Source of the DNA: Coleophoma eucalyptorum
Lineage: Eukaryota > Ascomycota > Leotiomycetes > Helotiales > Dermateaceae
Reading direction: 5' to 3'
Assembly: GCA_026120035.1 (NCBI GenBank)
Contig: JALRME010000004.1
Span: 1-64,000, forward strand
DNA: 64,000 nt
Under the pieces are notes generated by a model. It searched no databases. It was not told where the DNA came from and was given only the letters and a program-made list of their open reading frames with translations. Made by a program: the position numbers and the translations under genes. Positions 22,047-32,814 of the stretch are shown piece after piece. Numbering within the stretch: position 1 is the stretch's first letter; each line of letters opens with the position of its first letter.

Positions 22047-24700
22047 ATGTTACCTTATGTATTTATTCTCCTCATTATCAGTTTCTTTGGTCATGATGGA
22101 ACGTTTGCCAATGCGGGCCCTATTGTCGAGCTAGGGACGCCTGATAGTGCCTGTCCAGCTAACTCACCAATTGTATTCATAACGCCTCAAGTCGTTCAAT
22201 ACAGGGTTCTAATAAACCAGTTCTTTATATCAAATACTATTATTAATATTAGTGGTATCATTCTCAATATAGATAATGCCCCCACTCAAGTGAGCACTAT
22301 CTTAACTGCAACGTCAACAACGACAATATTCTCTACAATTACAACCACTACCACCACTTCTACAACGTAAGTGCATCAGCATACAATGGGATAGCCTTAA
22401 CGGATTCAGAGAGATTCAATCTCCAACATCAACCTCTAGCAGGTTTGTGGTAGCTCTTGTTCCACCACGAAACATCAGAAAGCGACAACAGGACCAGGAC
22501 TCCCCAATAGGATTTATTGGCACCGGTGGACTCACCTCTCAGCAATGCACTACAAGTATTACCTTCGATATTTCGAATAGTACTTTATTCAGCGGTGGCC
22601 TGCAATATTCAACCAGCTTTGGTGTACAATTCCAACAGTTCCTGCCGTCATCAGTTGTTGGAAATATCACGTCGGCATTTACAAGAGAAAGGGGGTTTCT
22701 CTTATGGAACAACCCCTTATTTGCAAATGGAACTGCAATATTCTGCTTTCTTGGGGGAACTATACAGGTTTATTTTAATGGTGTTCCTCCACCAATCTGC
22801 TACCCAGTAGGTCTCAGAGTTGTCACCGATTGCAATGCATATACTTCAACAACTGTTTCTACTCCAACAACCATTCCCACTACAACAACCACACCGACTT
22901 CAGCAACTGCACCTACGTCTACTACAAAATCTATTCCTACTACTCTAACAACCACTCCTACTCAAGCATTCACACCCACTTCAACAACTATACCTACTAT
23001 AATAACTATTCTTACAAGCCCAACAACCACCCCTACCTCAATAACTACACCCACTGCAACAACGACTCCTACGTCAACAACTACACCCACTTCCACAACA
23101 ACACCTACCTTAACAACCACCCCTACGTCAACAACTNNNNNNNNNNNNNNNNNNNNNNNNNNNNNNNNNNNNNNNNNNNNNNNNNNNNNNNNNNNNNNNN
23201 NNNNNNNNNNNNNNNNNNNNNNNNNNNNNNNNNNNTACACTCACTTCCACAACAACACCTAACTTAACAACCACCCCTACGTCAACAACTACACCCACTT
23301 CAACAACAACACCTACCTTAACAACCACCCCTACGTCAACAACTACACTCACTTCCACAACAACACCTAACTTAACAACCACCCCTACGTCAACAACTAC
23401 ACCCACTTCAACAACAACACCTACCTTAACAACCACCCCTACTTCAGCTACTACCCCTACGTCAACAACTACACCCATAATAACACCAACAACTACACCA
23501 ACTTCAACAACTACCCCTACATCAACAACTACGCCCACTTCAACAACCACTTCTACTCCAACAACTACACCTCTTTCAACAACCCCTACGTCAGCAGCCA
23601 CACCTACTTCCACAACCACACCCACTTCAACAACTACACCTGCTTCGACAACTACACCCACTTCAACAACCACATCTACTCTAACTACACCCACTTCAAT
23701 AACCACTGCTGCTCCAACAACTACATCTACTTCAACAACCAGTTCTACTTCAGCAACTACACCCACCTCTACTTCAACTACGCCCTCTTCAATAATCAGT
23801 TCTACTTCGACAACTACACCCACCTCTACTTCAACTACGTCCTCTTCAACAACCAGTTCTACTTCGACAACTACACCAACTTCAACAACCACCACTACTT
23901 CAACATCCGCACCTACTTCGACATCCACATCTACTCCAACTACACTCACTTCGACAACCACTTCTGCTCCAACAACTACACCTACAACTACACCCACCTC
24001 TATTTCAACTATACCCTCTTCAACAACCAGTGATACTTCAACAACTACACCAACTTCAACAACCACAACTACTTCAACATCCGCACCTACTTCAACAACT
24101 ACACCCACTTCAACAACTACACCCACATCAACAACTACACCGACTTCAACAACTCCACCAACTTCAACAACTACACCCACTTCAATAACTACACCGACTT
24201 CAACAACTACACCAACTTCAACAACTACACCCACTTCAACAACTACACCAACTTCAACAACTACACCCACTTCAACAACTACACCTATTTCAACAACTAC
24301 CCCTATTTCAACAACTACACCCGCTTCAACAATCACTCCTACTTCAACAACCACTCCTACTTCAACAACTACACCCACTTCAACAACAACACCTACTTCA
24401 ACAACAACTACTTCTACTCCAACAACCACACCTATTTCAACAACAACTACTTCTATTCCAACAACCACACCTACTTCAACTACGCCCACTTTAATAACCA
24501 CCCCTACTTCAACCACTACTTCTACCCCAATAACTACAACTACTTCGACAAGTAGTCCTGTACCAATAACAACTTTAACAACCACGCCAGCCTTTAACTC
24601 TACTAATACAACCTCTAGCTTTAATTCGACACAAATAAACCGTAATACTACTTTGATTACGACCTTTATACCGCGACCTAGAGGGCTTCTCTTTTATTAA
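22047..24700 (+). CDS. Secreted Thr/Ser/Pro-rich mucin-like protein
   Basis: Exon 1 (22047-22366) starts with a signal peptide (MLPYVFILLIISFFG, cleavage probably after FANA). Intron 22367-22442; exon 2 runs to the stop at 24698-24700. After a short Thr run comes a Cys-containing globular part (GGLTSQQC, LLWNNPLFANGTAIFC, PICYPVGLRVVTDC) that resembles the fungal DUF7908 domain (from memory). About 570 residues of TTTPTS-type repeats follow, then an Asn-rich tail with several N-glycosylation sequons (NST, NTT). No GPI signal or terminal membrane helix is visible. Such a stretch would be densely O-glycosylated. A run of 99 N interrupts it at 23137-23235. The Thr/Ser frame before and after the gap agrees only if the true gap length is 2 modulo 3, so 99 is only an estimate. 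Total length is near 860 residues. Confidence 0.8.
22856..24580 (+). repeat. Coding minisatellite (18-bp units, 54/108-bp higher order)
   Basis: The basic unit is about 18 bp encoding T-T-T-P-T-S variants. Around 23040-23450 units group into alternating 54-bp blocks (TLTSTTTPNLTTTPTS then TPTSTTTPTLTTTPTS), a 108-bp higher-order repeat that flanks the assembly gap. Towards the 3' end the units diverge (APTSTS, SSTTSD) and are interspersed with STSTTPSS blocks. Confidence 0.85.
23137..23235. other. Assembly gap (99 N)
   Basis: Unknown bases inside the minisatellite. The flanking higher-order repeat explains why assembly failed. The real length may be quite different. Confidence 0.99.
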
Positions 24701-25560
24701 AGTGTTTTAAATGTAATCTCTAGTCTGTAAGTAATACAATAATTTTCACCATACACAACTTTATACCCCAAATCTATTTCAACCCAGGCTAAGTCTTGAC
24801 ATAATTATTAGTGACTTAAAATGCTTATGTCTTTAAGCTTCCTCAATCTACTAGGCCTAATAAATTTCTCCAGCTGGAGTACTGTTGTAGATAGCTTCTT
24901 TATATTCTACTTGTGAGATAGTACAATGTTCTTCAATTTATATCCGCACAAATAGCACAAATTTCTATTAGCTATAAAATATGAAATCTTACACAAGTTC
25001 TCAAGCTCCATCAGATCAATACTTTTCTCATTCTATTTGGTATCATTTTCTCAAAGAGCAAAGCCTCTCCTTTGGTACCTGGGCGGAATACTTCCGCCAA
25101 GACGTCGAGCACTTTCGCTCTCGACAAGCGTCTATAGCCAATGCAATTCTCTGATTTTTCGGGATGGTCCCTTATTCAGTAAAGTAGATCTGCTGTGGAT
25201 TTCGAAGTATTTGGTCTGCTACGAAGGAAATGGGCTAGATCTCTCGTATACCCTCTCACTTCTCTCACTCATAAATATTACATGCTTTGCTTCCTTCTCG
25301 TGCCCAGTTCCAAGTCTCCAGCATCTGTGGCTTGAAAATGAGGCAGCTAAGATAAACTAACAGTGTCACCAGTGTCACTGTTCCTCCTTCATTCCAGGTA
25401 TCATGCTGGGAAAGGGGGAGTGACACCAATCTGAAGAGAGTTTGTTTTCGGAAATGTTTGTACTACCCCTTGCTTTCGTTCGATATAAGAGAAAATAAAT
25501 TTTCTATCTTGTTTGATTCATCTTAATACGAGGAAATGTTTCGCAGAACGACTGTAGGAA
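24701..25560. other. Intergenic, no gene seen
   Basis: AT-rich. A frame at 25037-25360 has no domain, and its composition looks non-coding. It should contain the promoter of the next gene. Confidence 0.4.
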
Positions 25561-26997
25561 ATGCTGGTGGTTTCTAGATCATTGCATCGAGTCCGCCGGA
25601 GGTCCTTTTCTAAATGTTACCCTAGGACAGTTTTAATAATTTGGGTTCTCCTCGCTTTATGTGTTTCTTGCATTCTCCATATGATATTCTTCCTATGTAA
25701 CGACTTCATTCGACAACCCAGCTCAACCCTCAACTTTCCTCAGCTAGACTCAGATTCTTTCTCAGACAGTAAGCACATACATAGCGAAGCACGACCTTTG
25801 TCCGCATCTGATCACGATGATTTCTTGCCAGGCTCTCTCAAAAGTGAAATATCACAGTCAAGGACAACAAATAGACCACTTCAAATAGCGGTTCTAGAAA
25901 CGGGGGGATCACACGATGAAGTCGTGGCGGCCATCTTGCAATCCTTTTCACAATGGGAAAGCGTACATATTCAACCCTATTTGCTCTTGCAGAGGTATAA
26001 TATTCAAGCTATCGTGAATGATTTCCGCCCAAAAGGTTTTATTTTGGCAGCAAGAGCACCCCAAGAGTTTCCAAATGATTTGGAGAGGACGATGCCTCAA
26101 ATACTTGTTATGGCAACTTGCGAATTGGACGCCACCAAATTCAAACTGGAGCTGGAGATATTGTTGGAGTCAGGGAGAACTTATTTGTTTTGTGTCATCC
26201 ACCACGCAGAAAGGTGGTCAACTGCAGAATACGCTACGATATTTACGCCTTGGGTACAGCAAAATATGGTGCGATTCCTGGCCCTGAGTCCTCATACGGC
26301 ACGATTTTTTGCCAGTAGCACCAATCTCTGGAACGTTACACCGGCACCAGACGTGGAGACCTTTATTCCAGTGTTTCCTGTTTCAAATATTAAATCAAGC
26401 TCCTCGGAGCCGAACATGACTTTGGAATTTGCCCTTCAAGGCGATTATTTTCCAAACCACCGTGACTACCACTCTATCTTTGATGGACTGGCGGAGCTAC
26501 TAAGCAATGAAACCAAGCAACCAAACAACTACAAGCTCATTCTTCGTATGCTTGGCCACGGCAAGCACCCCAATGTTCCGTCCGCCATAGAGCAGCAAAT
26601 TGTCTTTGACGACTCACTGCCGTACCCAGAATTCTACTCAACTCTTTCCTCTGTCTTTGCCCTGCTTCCCGCCTTCGCCTCAAACGACTATCTTGACCGC
26701 AAGGCCTCCTCCTCTATTCCAGCATCTTTAATTGCAGGAATCCCTCTTTTGGGAACGAGAGACATCCTCAATTCATACACATACCTAGACCCGGACATGG
26801 TCTGGGTGCAGGAGGAGGGCGAGTCAAGTATGGATGTCATGGCACGCATTGTGGCAATGCCGTCAGAAGAACGCTGGGCAAGGGTACTCCTGGTCAGGAA
26901 GATCCGGGATGAAATAATATCGAATAACACTGAGATAGTTAAGGGATGGATTCAAGAAGCCTTAGGAAAGATGGGCTATCTACAGGTGGTTCACTGA
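25561..26997 (+). CDS. Type II membrane GT-B-like glycosyltransferase (unassigned family), copy 1
   Basis: Single exon of 478 residues starting ATG 25561. A basic cytosolic tail precedes a membrane helix at about residues 22-46, then a Ser/Asp-rich stem to about residue 105. The luminal part has a Rossmann-like first strand (LQIAVLETGGSHDEVVAA) and, near the end, SSSIPASLIAGIPLLG followed by WVQEEGESSMD. Both blocks are shared with 29878-31167 and the second reappears in the relic at 6202. The layout (two halves, an SxP-ASL-AG loop near the nucleotide-binding half) suggests a GT-B glycosyltransferase. I cannot place it in a known family, and the catalytic claim is inference from fold-like pattern and neighbours. 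Confidence 0.68.
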   Translation: MLVVSRSLHRVRRRSFSKCYPRTVLIIWVLLALCVSCILHMIFFLCNDFIRQPSSTLNFPQLDSDSFSDSKHIHSEARPLSASDHDDFLPGSLKSEISQSRTTNRPLQIAVLETGGSHDEVVAAILQSFSQWESVHIQPYLLLQRYNIQAIVNDFRPKGFILAARAPQEFPNDLERTMPQILVMATCELDATKFKLELEILLESGRTYLFCVIHHAERWSTAEYATIFTPWVQQNMVRFLALSPHTARFFASSTNLWNVTPAPDVETFIPVFPVSNIKSSSSEPNMTLEFALQGDYFPNHRDYHSIFDGLAELLSNETKQPNNYKLILRMLGHGKHPNVPSAIEQQIVFDDSLPYPEFYSTLSSVFALLPAFASNDYLDRKASSSIPASLIAGIPLLGTRDILNSYTYLDPDMVWVQEEGESSMDVMARIVAMPSEERWARVLLVRKIRDEIISNNTEIVKGWIQEALGKMGYLQVVH

Positions 26998-27504
26998 AGA
27001 TCAAGATTTGCTGGTTCAATATATATGGCTTTGATACAATAAGTTAACTACAATAATATACTAAAAGTTATGCAGTAATCCAATAGATTGGACTTGCTAA
27101 AAGAGCCTTATCAAGAAGAATCTGTGGTACAATCATCGCATTAAATCTCTCTTCATTTCCTACCGTTAAAGTTAAAATACGGCTATTGTAGTGTGAAATT
27201 ATTTTGATGAATTGGTAAAGTTCAAGAAGCACCTTTATTATACCTAAGCTACTATCATACCGTATATGGAAAGGTGCAATTATGTCTTCCTTAAACTACA
27301 CAGACAGGTTCTAAGTCTCAAAAAGTTCTATTTGACGAGCCTTATGAAGACATATATGATGCGGTGAAAATTTCAGGGACTTCCTGACTTCTTGTTTTAC
27401 TTCTCCATATTTCCAATCTAATACCAAAGAAAGCTTCACTGTTTAAAATTCATCCTCGATCTCGTATCTCTCTTTTTTAACCAAAGCTCTTCGGAGAAGA
27501 ATTT
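26998..27504. other. Convergent 3' spacer
   Basis: AT-rich region between the ends of copy 1 (plus) and PLOD-like B (minus). No gene or repeat seen. Confidence 0.4.
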
Positions 27505-29302
27505 TCATATCTCTCCTTTTTGTTTTTCTTTTTCTAACCTTTCCTCATATACGCGGAATTTGGGTATTTTTGGAGTGCCGGCTAATATGCCGTTGAATAA
27601 TATATCTTGGTAGCGACCACAGATTGTGTTCCAATCTTGCCATTCACCCTTCGCTGTCCACATCCCACCGTTATCCTGACGTCGACTGTTATAAGAACCT
27701 TTCCACCAAGTTCGGTTTCTTCCTGTCTTGGGGTCAATCGTAGTCGCCAACGGACCCTTAGGAGCTAGACTACTTCTATAAAGCAAGTGTTTCCCCCATG
27801 GTTTTCTGACCCACCAGTGTTGTTTCCACCAAAGGTCAAGGTAGTTTTTTTCTCTGATGCCATTTAAATGAATCAACACTGGCACAGTATTTGATATCTT
27901 GTTTACTGCCAGAGGGACATCTTCCCAGGTTGTATTGAAAGGAAGTTTGTCCGCCATATCGGATGGTTTGTGCGTTTCATTAAGGAGGCGTGAAGCAATT
28001 GGTGATAGAGACATAGCTATATCTGGTGGAAGGACAAAATTCACCTGGCTATTTGAGTTAGTAACAGCTTTCTGAGAATTGATAATCTGGTCTGACGATT
28101 CCAATGAATTGAAAGTGACCCATTCAATGTCTGCAGCTGCATAAGCGTTTATATGGAATAGGTGAGATTCATAATCTAAGCCTATGTGGAATTCTCTTTG
28201 CTGATTTTGTTGAAACTTTGTGAACTTGTTCGTCGCTCCTTCGTCTTCTTGTGACTTTGAATCTTGTTTCTGGTCTTGAGAATCCAACTGTGAATTGAGG
28301 TCTTCAAGGTGTGATTTGTCGTTATTTTTGAGCGTATGCCGATGGGATTCCTGCTCGCCAAACAACTCGCCGAAATACCACTGGTCACTATCGCCATGAA
28401 ACTGCTCTTCAACTCTTCGATATGCGGCTTCGTAAATAGTACGCATTTCTGAGACCGGACCCAATGCAACACCAGAATTAAGCCATCGTGGCCGCGTGCT
28501 ATTTTTACTACCGTTGTCCGTATCTTTTCCAAAAATATTGTCTGGGAGAGTGGAATTGGGAACTGCATAGCATGCTACGCATTGCGGACTTTGCGGCCAG
28601 CACGATTTATCCGCACCATAGACCACTGTCTGCTTGATATCATACTCAGCAAGCATGACTGTATGAAATTCCTCTGCTAGGATGGCAGCACGTTTGTTAT
28701 TTAAAGCAAAATATCGTTGGATGAGAATCTCTGGACGTAACTGAAATCGTACATCGTGTCCATCCACAATTAAAACCAAATCCCCATCATTTCTCGGTGG
28801 CATCTCTCGAAGGTATTCTAGTGTTCCCTTGATCTTTGCTAGGTGCATTTTGTATTCATCCTCCGGATCTTCCTTCATTGCCCAATTTATAGCGACTGGA
28901 ACTGGATAATCAAGGAGCGTCGCGGAAAGCAGAGTGCGACATAGATTTGGGTTCGTACTAGTAACAGGTATGAACAAATGGAGCATAGATGTATCGATAG
29001 ATTCATCAAATGTGTTTGTATCGTACACTGTGGAAGTGCCTGGAGAAAATAATAGAGATCGATATATATTTGAGATCTGTAACATGATTAGAATCAACTG
29101 GTTTTAGGAGGAGATTCAATCCAGGGGGTCAAGTTCTTACTCCGACTAGAAAATGAATTAATAGAGTAAGGATTAATAGTATTCCTGTTCCTATCCGTCT
29201 CTTTAGAATCTTCCCCTTTAAAAATTGATAGGCGTACCGTAGGAACCGATGCTCCTCTGGTATACCAAATAGCCCATAATATTTTCCTTGCCCCAACATC
29301 AT
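27505..29302 (-). CDS. PLOD-like glycosyltransferase B
   Basis: Exon 1 (29302-29141, 54 codons) encodes a basic tail and membrane anchor (ILLILTLLIHFLVG). A 64-bp GTAAGA-CAG intron leads in phase 0 to exon 2 (29076-27505). Total 577 residues. The luminal domain shows LHLFIPVTSTNPNLCRTLLS, LVLIVDGHDVRFQLRP (D159-x-x-D162 metal site), SCWPQ, LNSGVALGP and GDSDQWYFGELFG, as in PLOD glycosyltransferase domains. No 2-oxoglutarate dioxygenase domain is present, so it is the transferase alone. It is the better-preserved paralogue of 14671-16392 and is divergently paired with copy 2 of the GT-B-like family. Confidence 0.8.
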
Positions 29303-29877
29303 TGAGATGATTATATGATATCGCAAAGGAAACCATATAAACGCGAACTCAACTCGACATATCAGGACATCTAGTATGGTGTATTTGATATAATGGCATT
29401 CAAGCTACAAGGTCACCTTCGTTCATTTTTATAACCTTCCTTGCAGGCCAAAACTCAAAACTCTGATACCAATTGAGAAAAGAAGGGTCCATGAGCGTAA
29501 TACGGCCCTATCGCAAATACATTTAGATTGATTACGCTACAGAAAATTCTTCGTTGAACTAGGGTACTTGGGCCCCTGCAGCACGATCTTGACTCGCATC
29601 GATAAAACATGGAAATTTGGAAAAACTTTGGCAATCTTTGGAACAGGATGCACCTGTGTCCTGGCGAAATTGATGTAGGGGGGATCAGGAATGAGAATCA
29701 GCCACCGCCCTTGCTCTAGCTGTCGCCATCCATTGACGGATACTCAACAAAGATAGTTGTGATTTCATGTAAGGTGCATAAGTGAGGAATCGAGAATGGA
29801 ATTCGCCCGTCCCAGCGATAATCGTCACAATAGAATAAACAGTAGCCACACATAAGCCATGGTTATATCGTCATATT
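29303..29877. promoter_or_regulatory. Bidirectional promoter region
   Basis: The 575 bp between the start codons of PLOD-like B (minus) and GT-B-like copy 2 (plus) must serve both genes. No convincing TATA box or factor site was identified by eye. The divergent arrangement favours co-expression. Confidence 0.5.
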
Positions 29878-31167
29878 ATGATGAACCATACGAAATTTTT
29901 GCTCAACATGCTTCACTCTTCAACTTCTACGAAGGTGAATCTGCCTAAACGGTACATATATCTTTGTATAATTCTCATTATATTGGTTATTCTCTCTGTA
30001 CATGCATGTCATTTCTTTCAACGCGCGAAACTCTCCTCTGACACCTACCATCGAAAAGTTCGAGTTGCTATCATTAACTCAAGGACATCGCATGACGAAG
30101 TTCTTGTGCCGCTACTAGAGTCCTGGCTCCAAGTCCCTGAGGTTACGATTAAAACCTATCAAGCAGGGTATCGATTCAGCATGGATACTCTTATCACAGA
30201 ACAGCACCTTCCAGAAGCAATGAAACAAAGTGCTTATGTTGAAGATTTCTCTAATTTGAGGAAGGGTGATGAGAATCTTCCAGATATTATCGTCTCTACA
30301 ACCTGTATGAAAGACATCGAGCTGTTAAGAGAATCGTACAGCATGCTTCTCAAACATCACCACACTCGTTTATTTTGCATGGTTCATCTTGCAGATGAAC
30401 TTACAGGGAAAAAGCTGGCGCTGATAAAGGACTGGATTGAGGCTGAACGTATCGACCTTTTCACCTTAAGTCCTCATGTGACGGAGTTCATAGAAAGAAA
30501 TATAGTAAAGAGAGGAACTCACCAAACACCAGTTTATACTTTCATTCCGGTATTCAGCTTTGAATTACAGCCAAGCCAGGAAGCAAACATAGGCCGGGAA
30601 GCAGGATTTTCTATCCAAGGCGAATATGAAAAAGGGAGGGACTATACTCTGGTCTTTGATCACCTGCATAAATATATTAAAGATGCGGAAGGCCAAAACA
30701 AATCAGCCGATATGATCAATCTACACTTGGTTGGGTGGGGTCGACGTCCAGACGTGCCAGAGCATCTCCAGGATCATGTTATCTTTGATGAAAGACTCGA
30801 TTACATTCCATTCTATACAACATTGGCACAGTCTGATGCTGTGTTGACTGTCTTCAGTAGCGAGGAATATTATAAATCGAGAGCGTCAAGCTCTATCCCA
30901 GCATCTTTGATTGCAGGAACAGCAATCGTAGGCGATAAAAAGCTGCTTGGGACATATAAATATCTAAATGAGAATATTACTTGGATGCAGCGAGAAGGCG
31001 AATCTGAAATAGAGACAGTAGGCCGGGTCTTAGCTTTAAGTCGTGAAGAGAGGGATGCCAAAAAGGCTGCAGTGCGACGATTTACTAGGGATAGAATTGC
31101 TCAGAATCGGATTTTAATACGAGAATATGTTTTACAGGTAGTCGAAGACTTTCCTATTGTATGGTAG
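29878..31167 (+). CDS. Type II membrane GT-B-like glycosyltransferase (unassigned family), copy 2
   Basis: Single exon of 429 residues. Two Met codons start it (29878 and 29881). Membrane helix at about residues 26-44. The N-terminal strand reads VRVAIINSRTSHDEVLVPLL; the middle has LFCMVHLAD, ALQGDYF-like IQGEYEKGRDY, and LHLVGWGRRPDVP. The C-terminal half has SSSIPASLIAGTAIVG and MQREGESEIETVGRV. It aligns along its length with 25561-26997 but lacks the long stem, accounting for the size difference. The donor half of a GT-B fold is plausible; family and substrate are unknown. Confidence 0.68.
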   Translation: MMNHTKFLLNMLHSSTSTKVNLPKRYIYLCIILIILVILSVHACHFFQRAKLSSDTYHRKVRVAIINSRTSHDEVLVPLLESWLQVPEVTIKTYQAGYRFSMDTLITEQHLPEAMKQSAYVEDFSNLRKGDENLPDIIVSTTCMKDIELLRESYSMLLKHHHTRLFCMVHLADELTGKKLALIKDWIEAERIDLFTLSPHVTEFIERNIVKRGTHQTPVYTFIPVFSFELQPSQEANIGREAGFSIQGEYEKGRDYTLVFDHLHKYIKDAEGQNKSADMINLHLVGWGRRPDVPEHLQDHVIFDERLDYIPFYTTLAQSDAVLTVFSSEEYYKSRASSSIPASLIAGTAIVGDKKLLGTYKYLNENITWMQREGESEIETVGRVLALSREERDAKKAAVRRFTRDRIAQNRILIREYVLQVVEDFPIVW

Positions 31168-31252
31168 TCTAGGAAACCACGATCGTCTTAATATCGAGAC
31201 GATAGTAATTATCCTGACCTGGTGAGCTTGCTTCATCTAAATACAAAGATCC

Positions 31253-31722
31253 ATGTTGAAGATCTATCTCAGTGACTCTATGACGATGGCAGAAGACGCA
31301 GTCAATAGTCTATCAACGACGATTCAGCACGTTCTCGAGAGCAACATGCTAATTGCACAACGTCTAACTTCTATAGAAGTAGGACTTGGGGTTACCACCC
31401 AACTCCCTGCAACCATGCCGACATTCACTGGACTTAAGAATATACAGCCAGTACCGGATAACTTTCAGCTCAATGAACAAGGATTTGCCTTTGGGGAGGA
31501 ATTAAGTCATTCCTGGGTCTACAAACGGTTAGCGGTGAGGTCCGACGATGGCGCATTCTCTATCATTTCTTCCGCGGGCAAAACCGCGTCATAGTCAATG
31601 TTGTAAGGTCTGAGTCTCGCAGACAATATTTCAATTATTGCAGAGCAAGCTCTTCCAATCTATGAACAGGATCTGAATAACAGTAACCTCTACAGTTTCG
31701 GAGACTTTACTGATACTCGAGC
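31253..31722 (+). pseudogene. Relic of a STAND/ankyrin-type protein N-terminal region
   Basis: The frame encodes an N-terminal helical segment followed by a block common in fungal STAND and ankyrin proteins: FAFGEELSHSWVYKRL, then a degraded GLSLAD block and ALPIYEQDLNNSNLYSFG. Two stops (TAG and TAA, around 31592-31605) interrupt it where Trp-containing sequence is expected. It is not functional by itself and is followed without a break by RhoGAP-like sequence. Confidence 0.5.
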
Positions 31723-32814
31723 TGACTTGGGAAATGCTAATAAGAAATTTCCTGGGAAACAGACTAGGTCCATAAAGTTTATGTCTCCATCGAGGAAGGC
31801 TTTTTCATGGGTGTCTCGACGTATATTACCTCAAGTCGACGTAGGAAGTGTGGACATCCAAGCAGTGATTTTTGGGGTACCACTCCGACAGAGCATTTTG
31901 TACGCCAATGCTGCTATCAGCCTGCTCGACTCCGAGGGCAAGTCCTATATATATGGCTATTTGCCTTTTGTGGTCGCGAAGATTGGTGTATATGTTAAAG
32001 AAAGGGGTATGTCGACTTCTATTCTCCTCTAAGATACCACTGACTCACTAAACAGGAATAACATATGAAGATATTTTTATTCGCAGTGGCTTCGCAGTTT
32101 ATGTGCATCAACTTGAGATGCTTTTTGACTCTTCAGGCCCAGCCCAAAGATACGGCAAAGATTTTGATTGGATAGGATATTCAGTTTATGAGGCTGCAGC
32201 ATGTCTTTTGAGGTATCTCAAACGCCCTCCGGGGCCTGTAATACCATATTCCAATTTCGACAGATTTACTTCTATACTCGGTCCTACTTCTTTTGAAAAG
32301 GATGGAACCGCGACGGGTGTTCAATGGATGTTGCAATTCAACCCTTCAACAATGCATCAAAGAAATGCCTCCTATAAATCGACCACTTCTTCTTTACCTC
32401 CTCGACTTGTTTGCAGTGTTTGAATCCAAGTCCGACGAGAACAAGATGACGCCTGAGCGAATTGTGGCAGAATTCGAACCCAGCTTGCTTACGAGAGAGG
32501 CAAGTGTGGGGATGTCGGTTCTTGACCATGCTCGAGCAGCCGCGATGCTAAATGTTATGATCGAGAATCAGGATTGGTTCCTTATTAGCATGATTAACCC
32601 TGCTACAGATGGTAATTTGAGTATGGTATCACACGAAGCAGCGGATTTTCGGACACTAGAAATGAAGGGACGAACAGTCTTCACTCTTCCGTTACGTCAA
32701 GCATTGAGGATGCAACGACCAACTCAAACTCTTAAAAAAATCAGCTTGGAGAAAATCAAGGACTACACAGAAAGCGATTTCACGGGAAAATTCATTTCTC
32801 GAATCTATTTCTGA
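31723..32814 (+). pseudogene. Sac7/Bag7-like RhoGAP, broken by a frameshift
   Basis: After a short linker the sequence matches fungal RhoGAPs: IFGVPLRQSILYANAAISLL, then YIYGYLPFVVAKIGVYVKERG. A 49-bp intron (32007-32055) follows, then ITYEDIFIRSG (the arginine finger region), DFDWIGYSVYEAAACLLRYL, and in another frame LQQCIKEMPPINRPLLLYLL and FEPSLLTR. The shift falls between about 32300 and 32345 with no possible intron. The normal N-terminus of such RhoGAPs is replaced by the STAND-like relic. Confidence 0.72.

Noticed and set aside
22856..24580. CRISPR-like regular repeats
   Set aside because: Units are contiguous, lack spacers, encode Thr/Pro repeats and the organism is a fungus.
23128..24585. 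Long minus-strand frame of Val/Glu/Gly repeats opposite the Thr-rich gene
   Set aside because: It is the mirror of the Thr/Pro minisatellite; the plus frame has a signal peptide, an intron and a globular domain, while this has none.
25037..25360. Plus-strand open frame of 107 codons
   Set aside because: It starts with a non-ATG codon, has non-coding-like composition and no domain.
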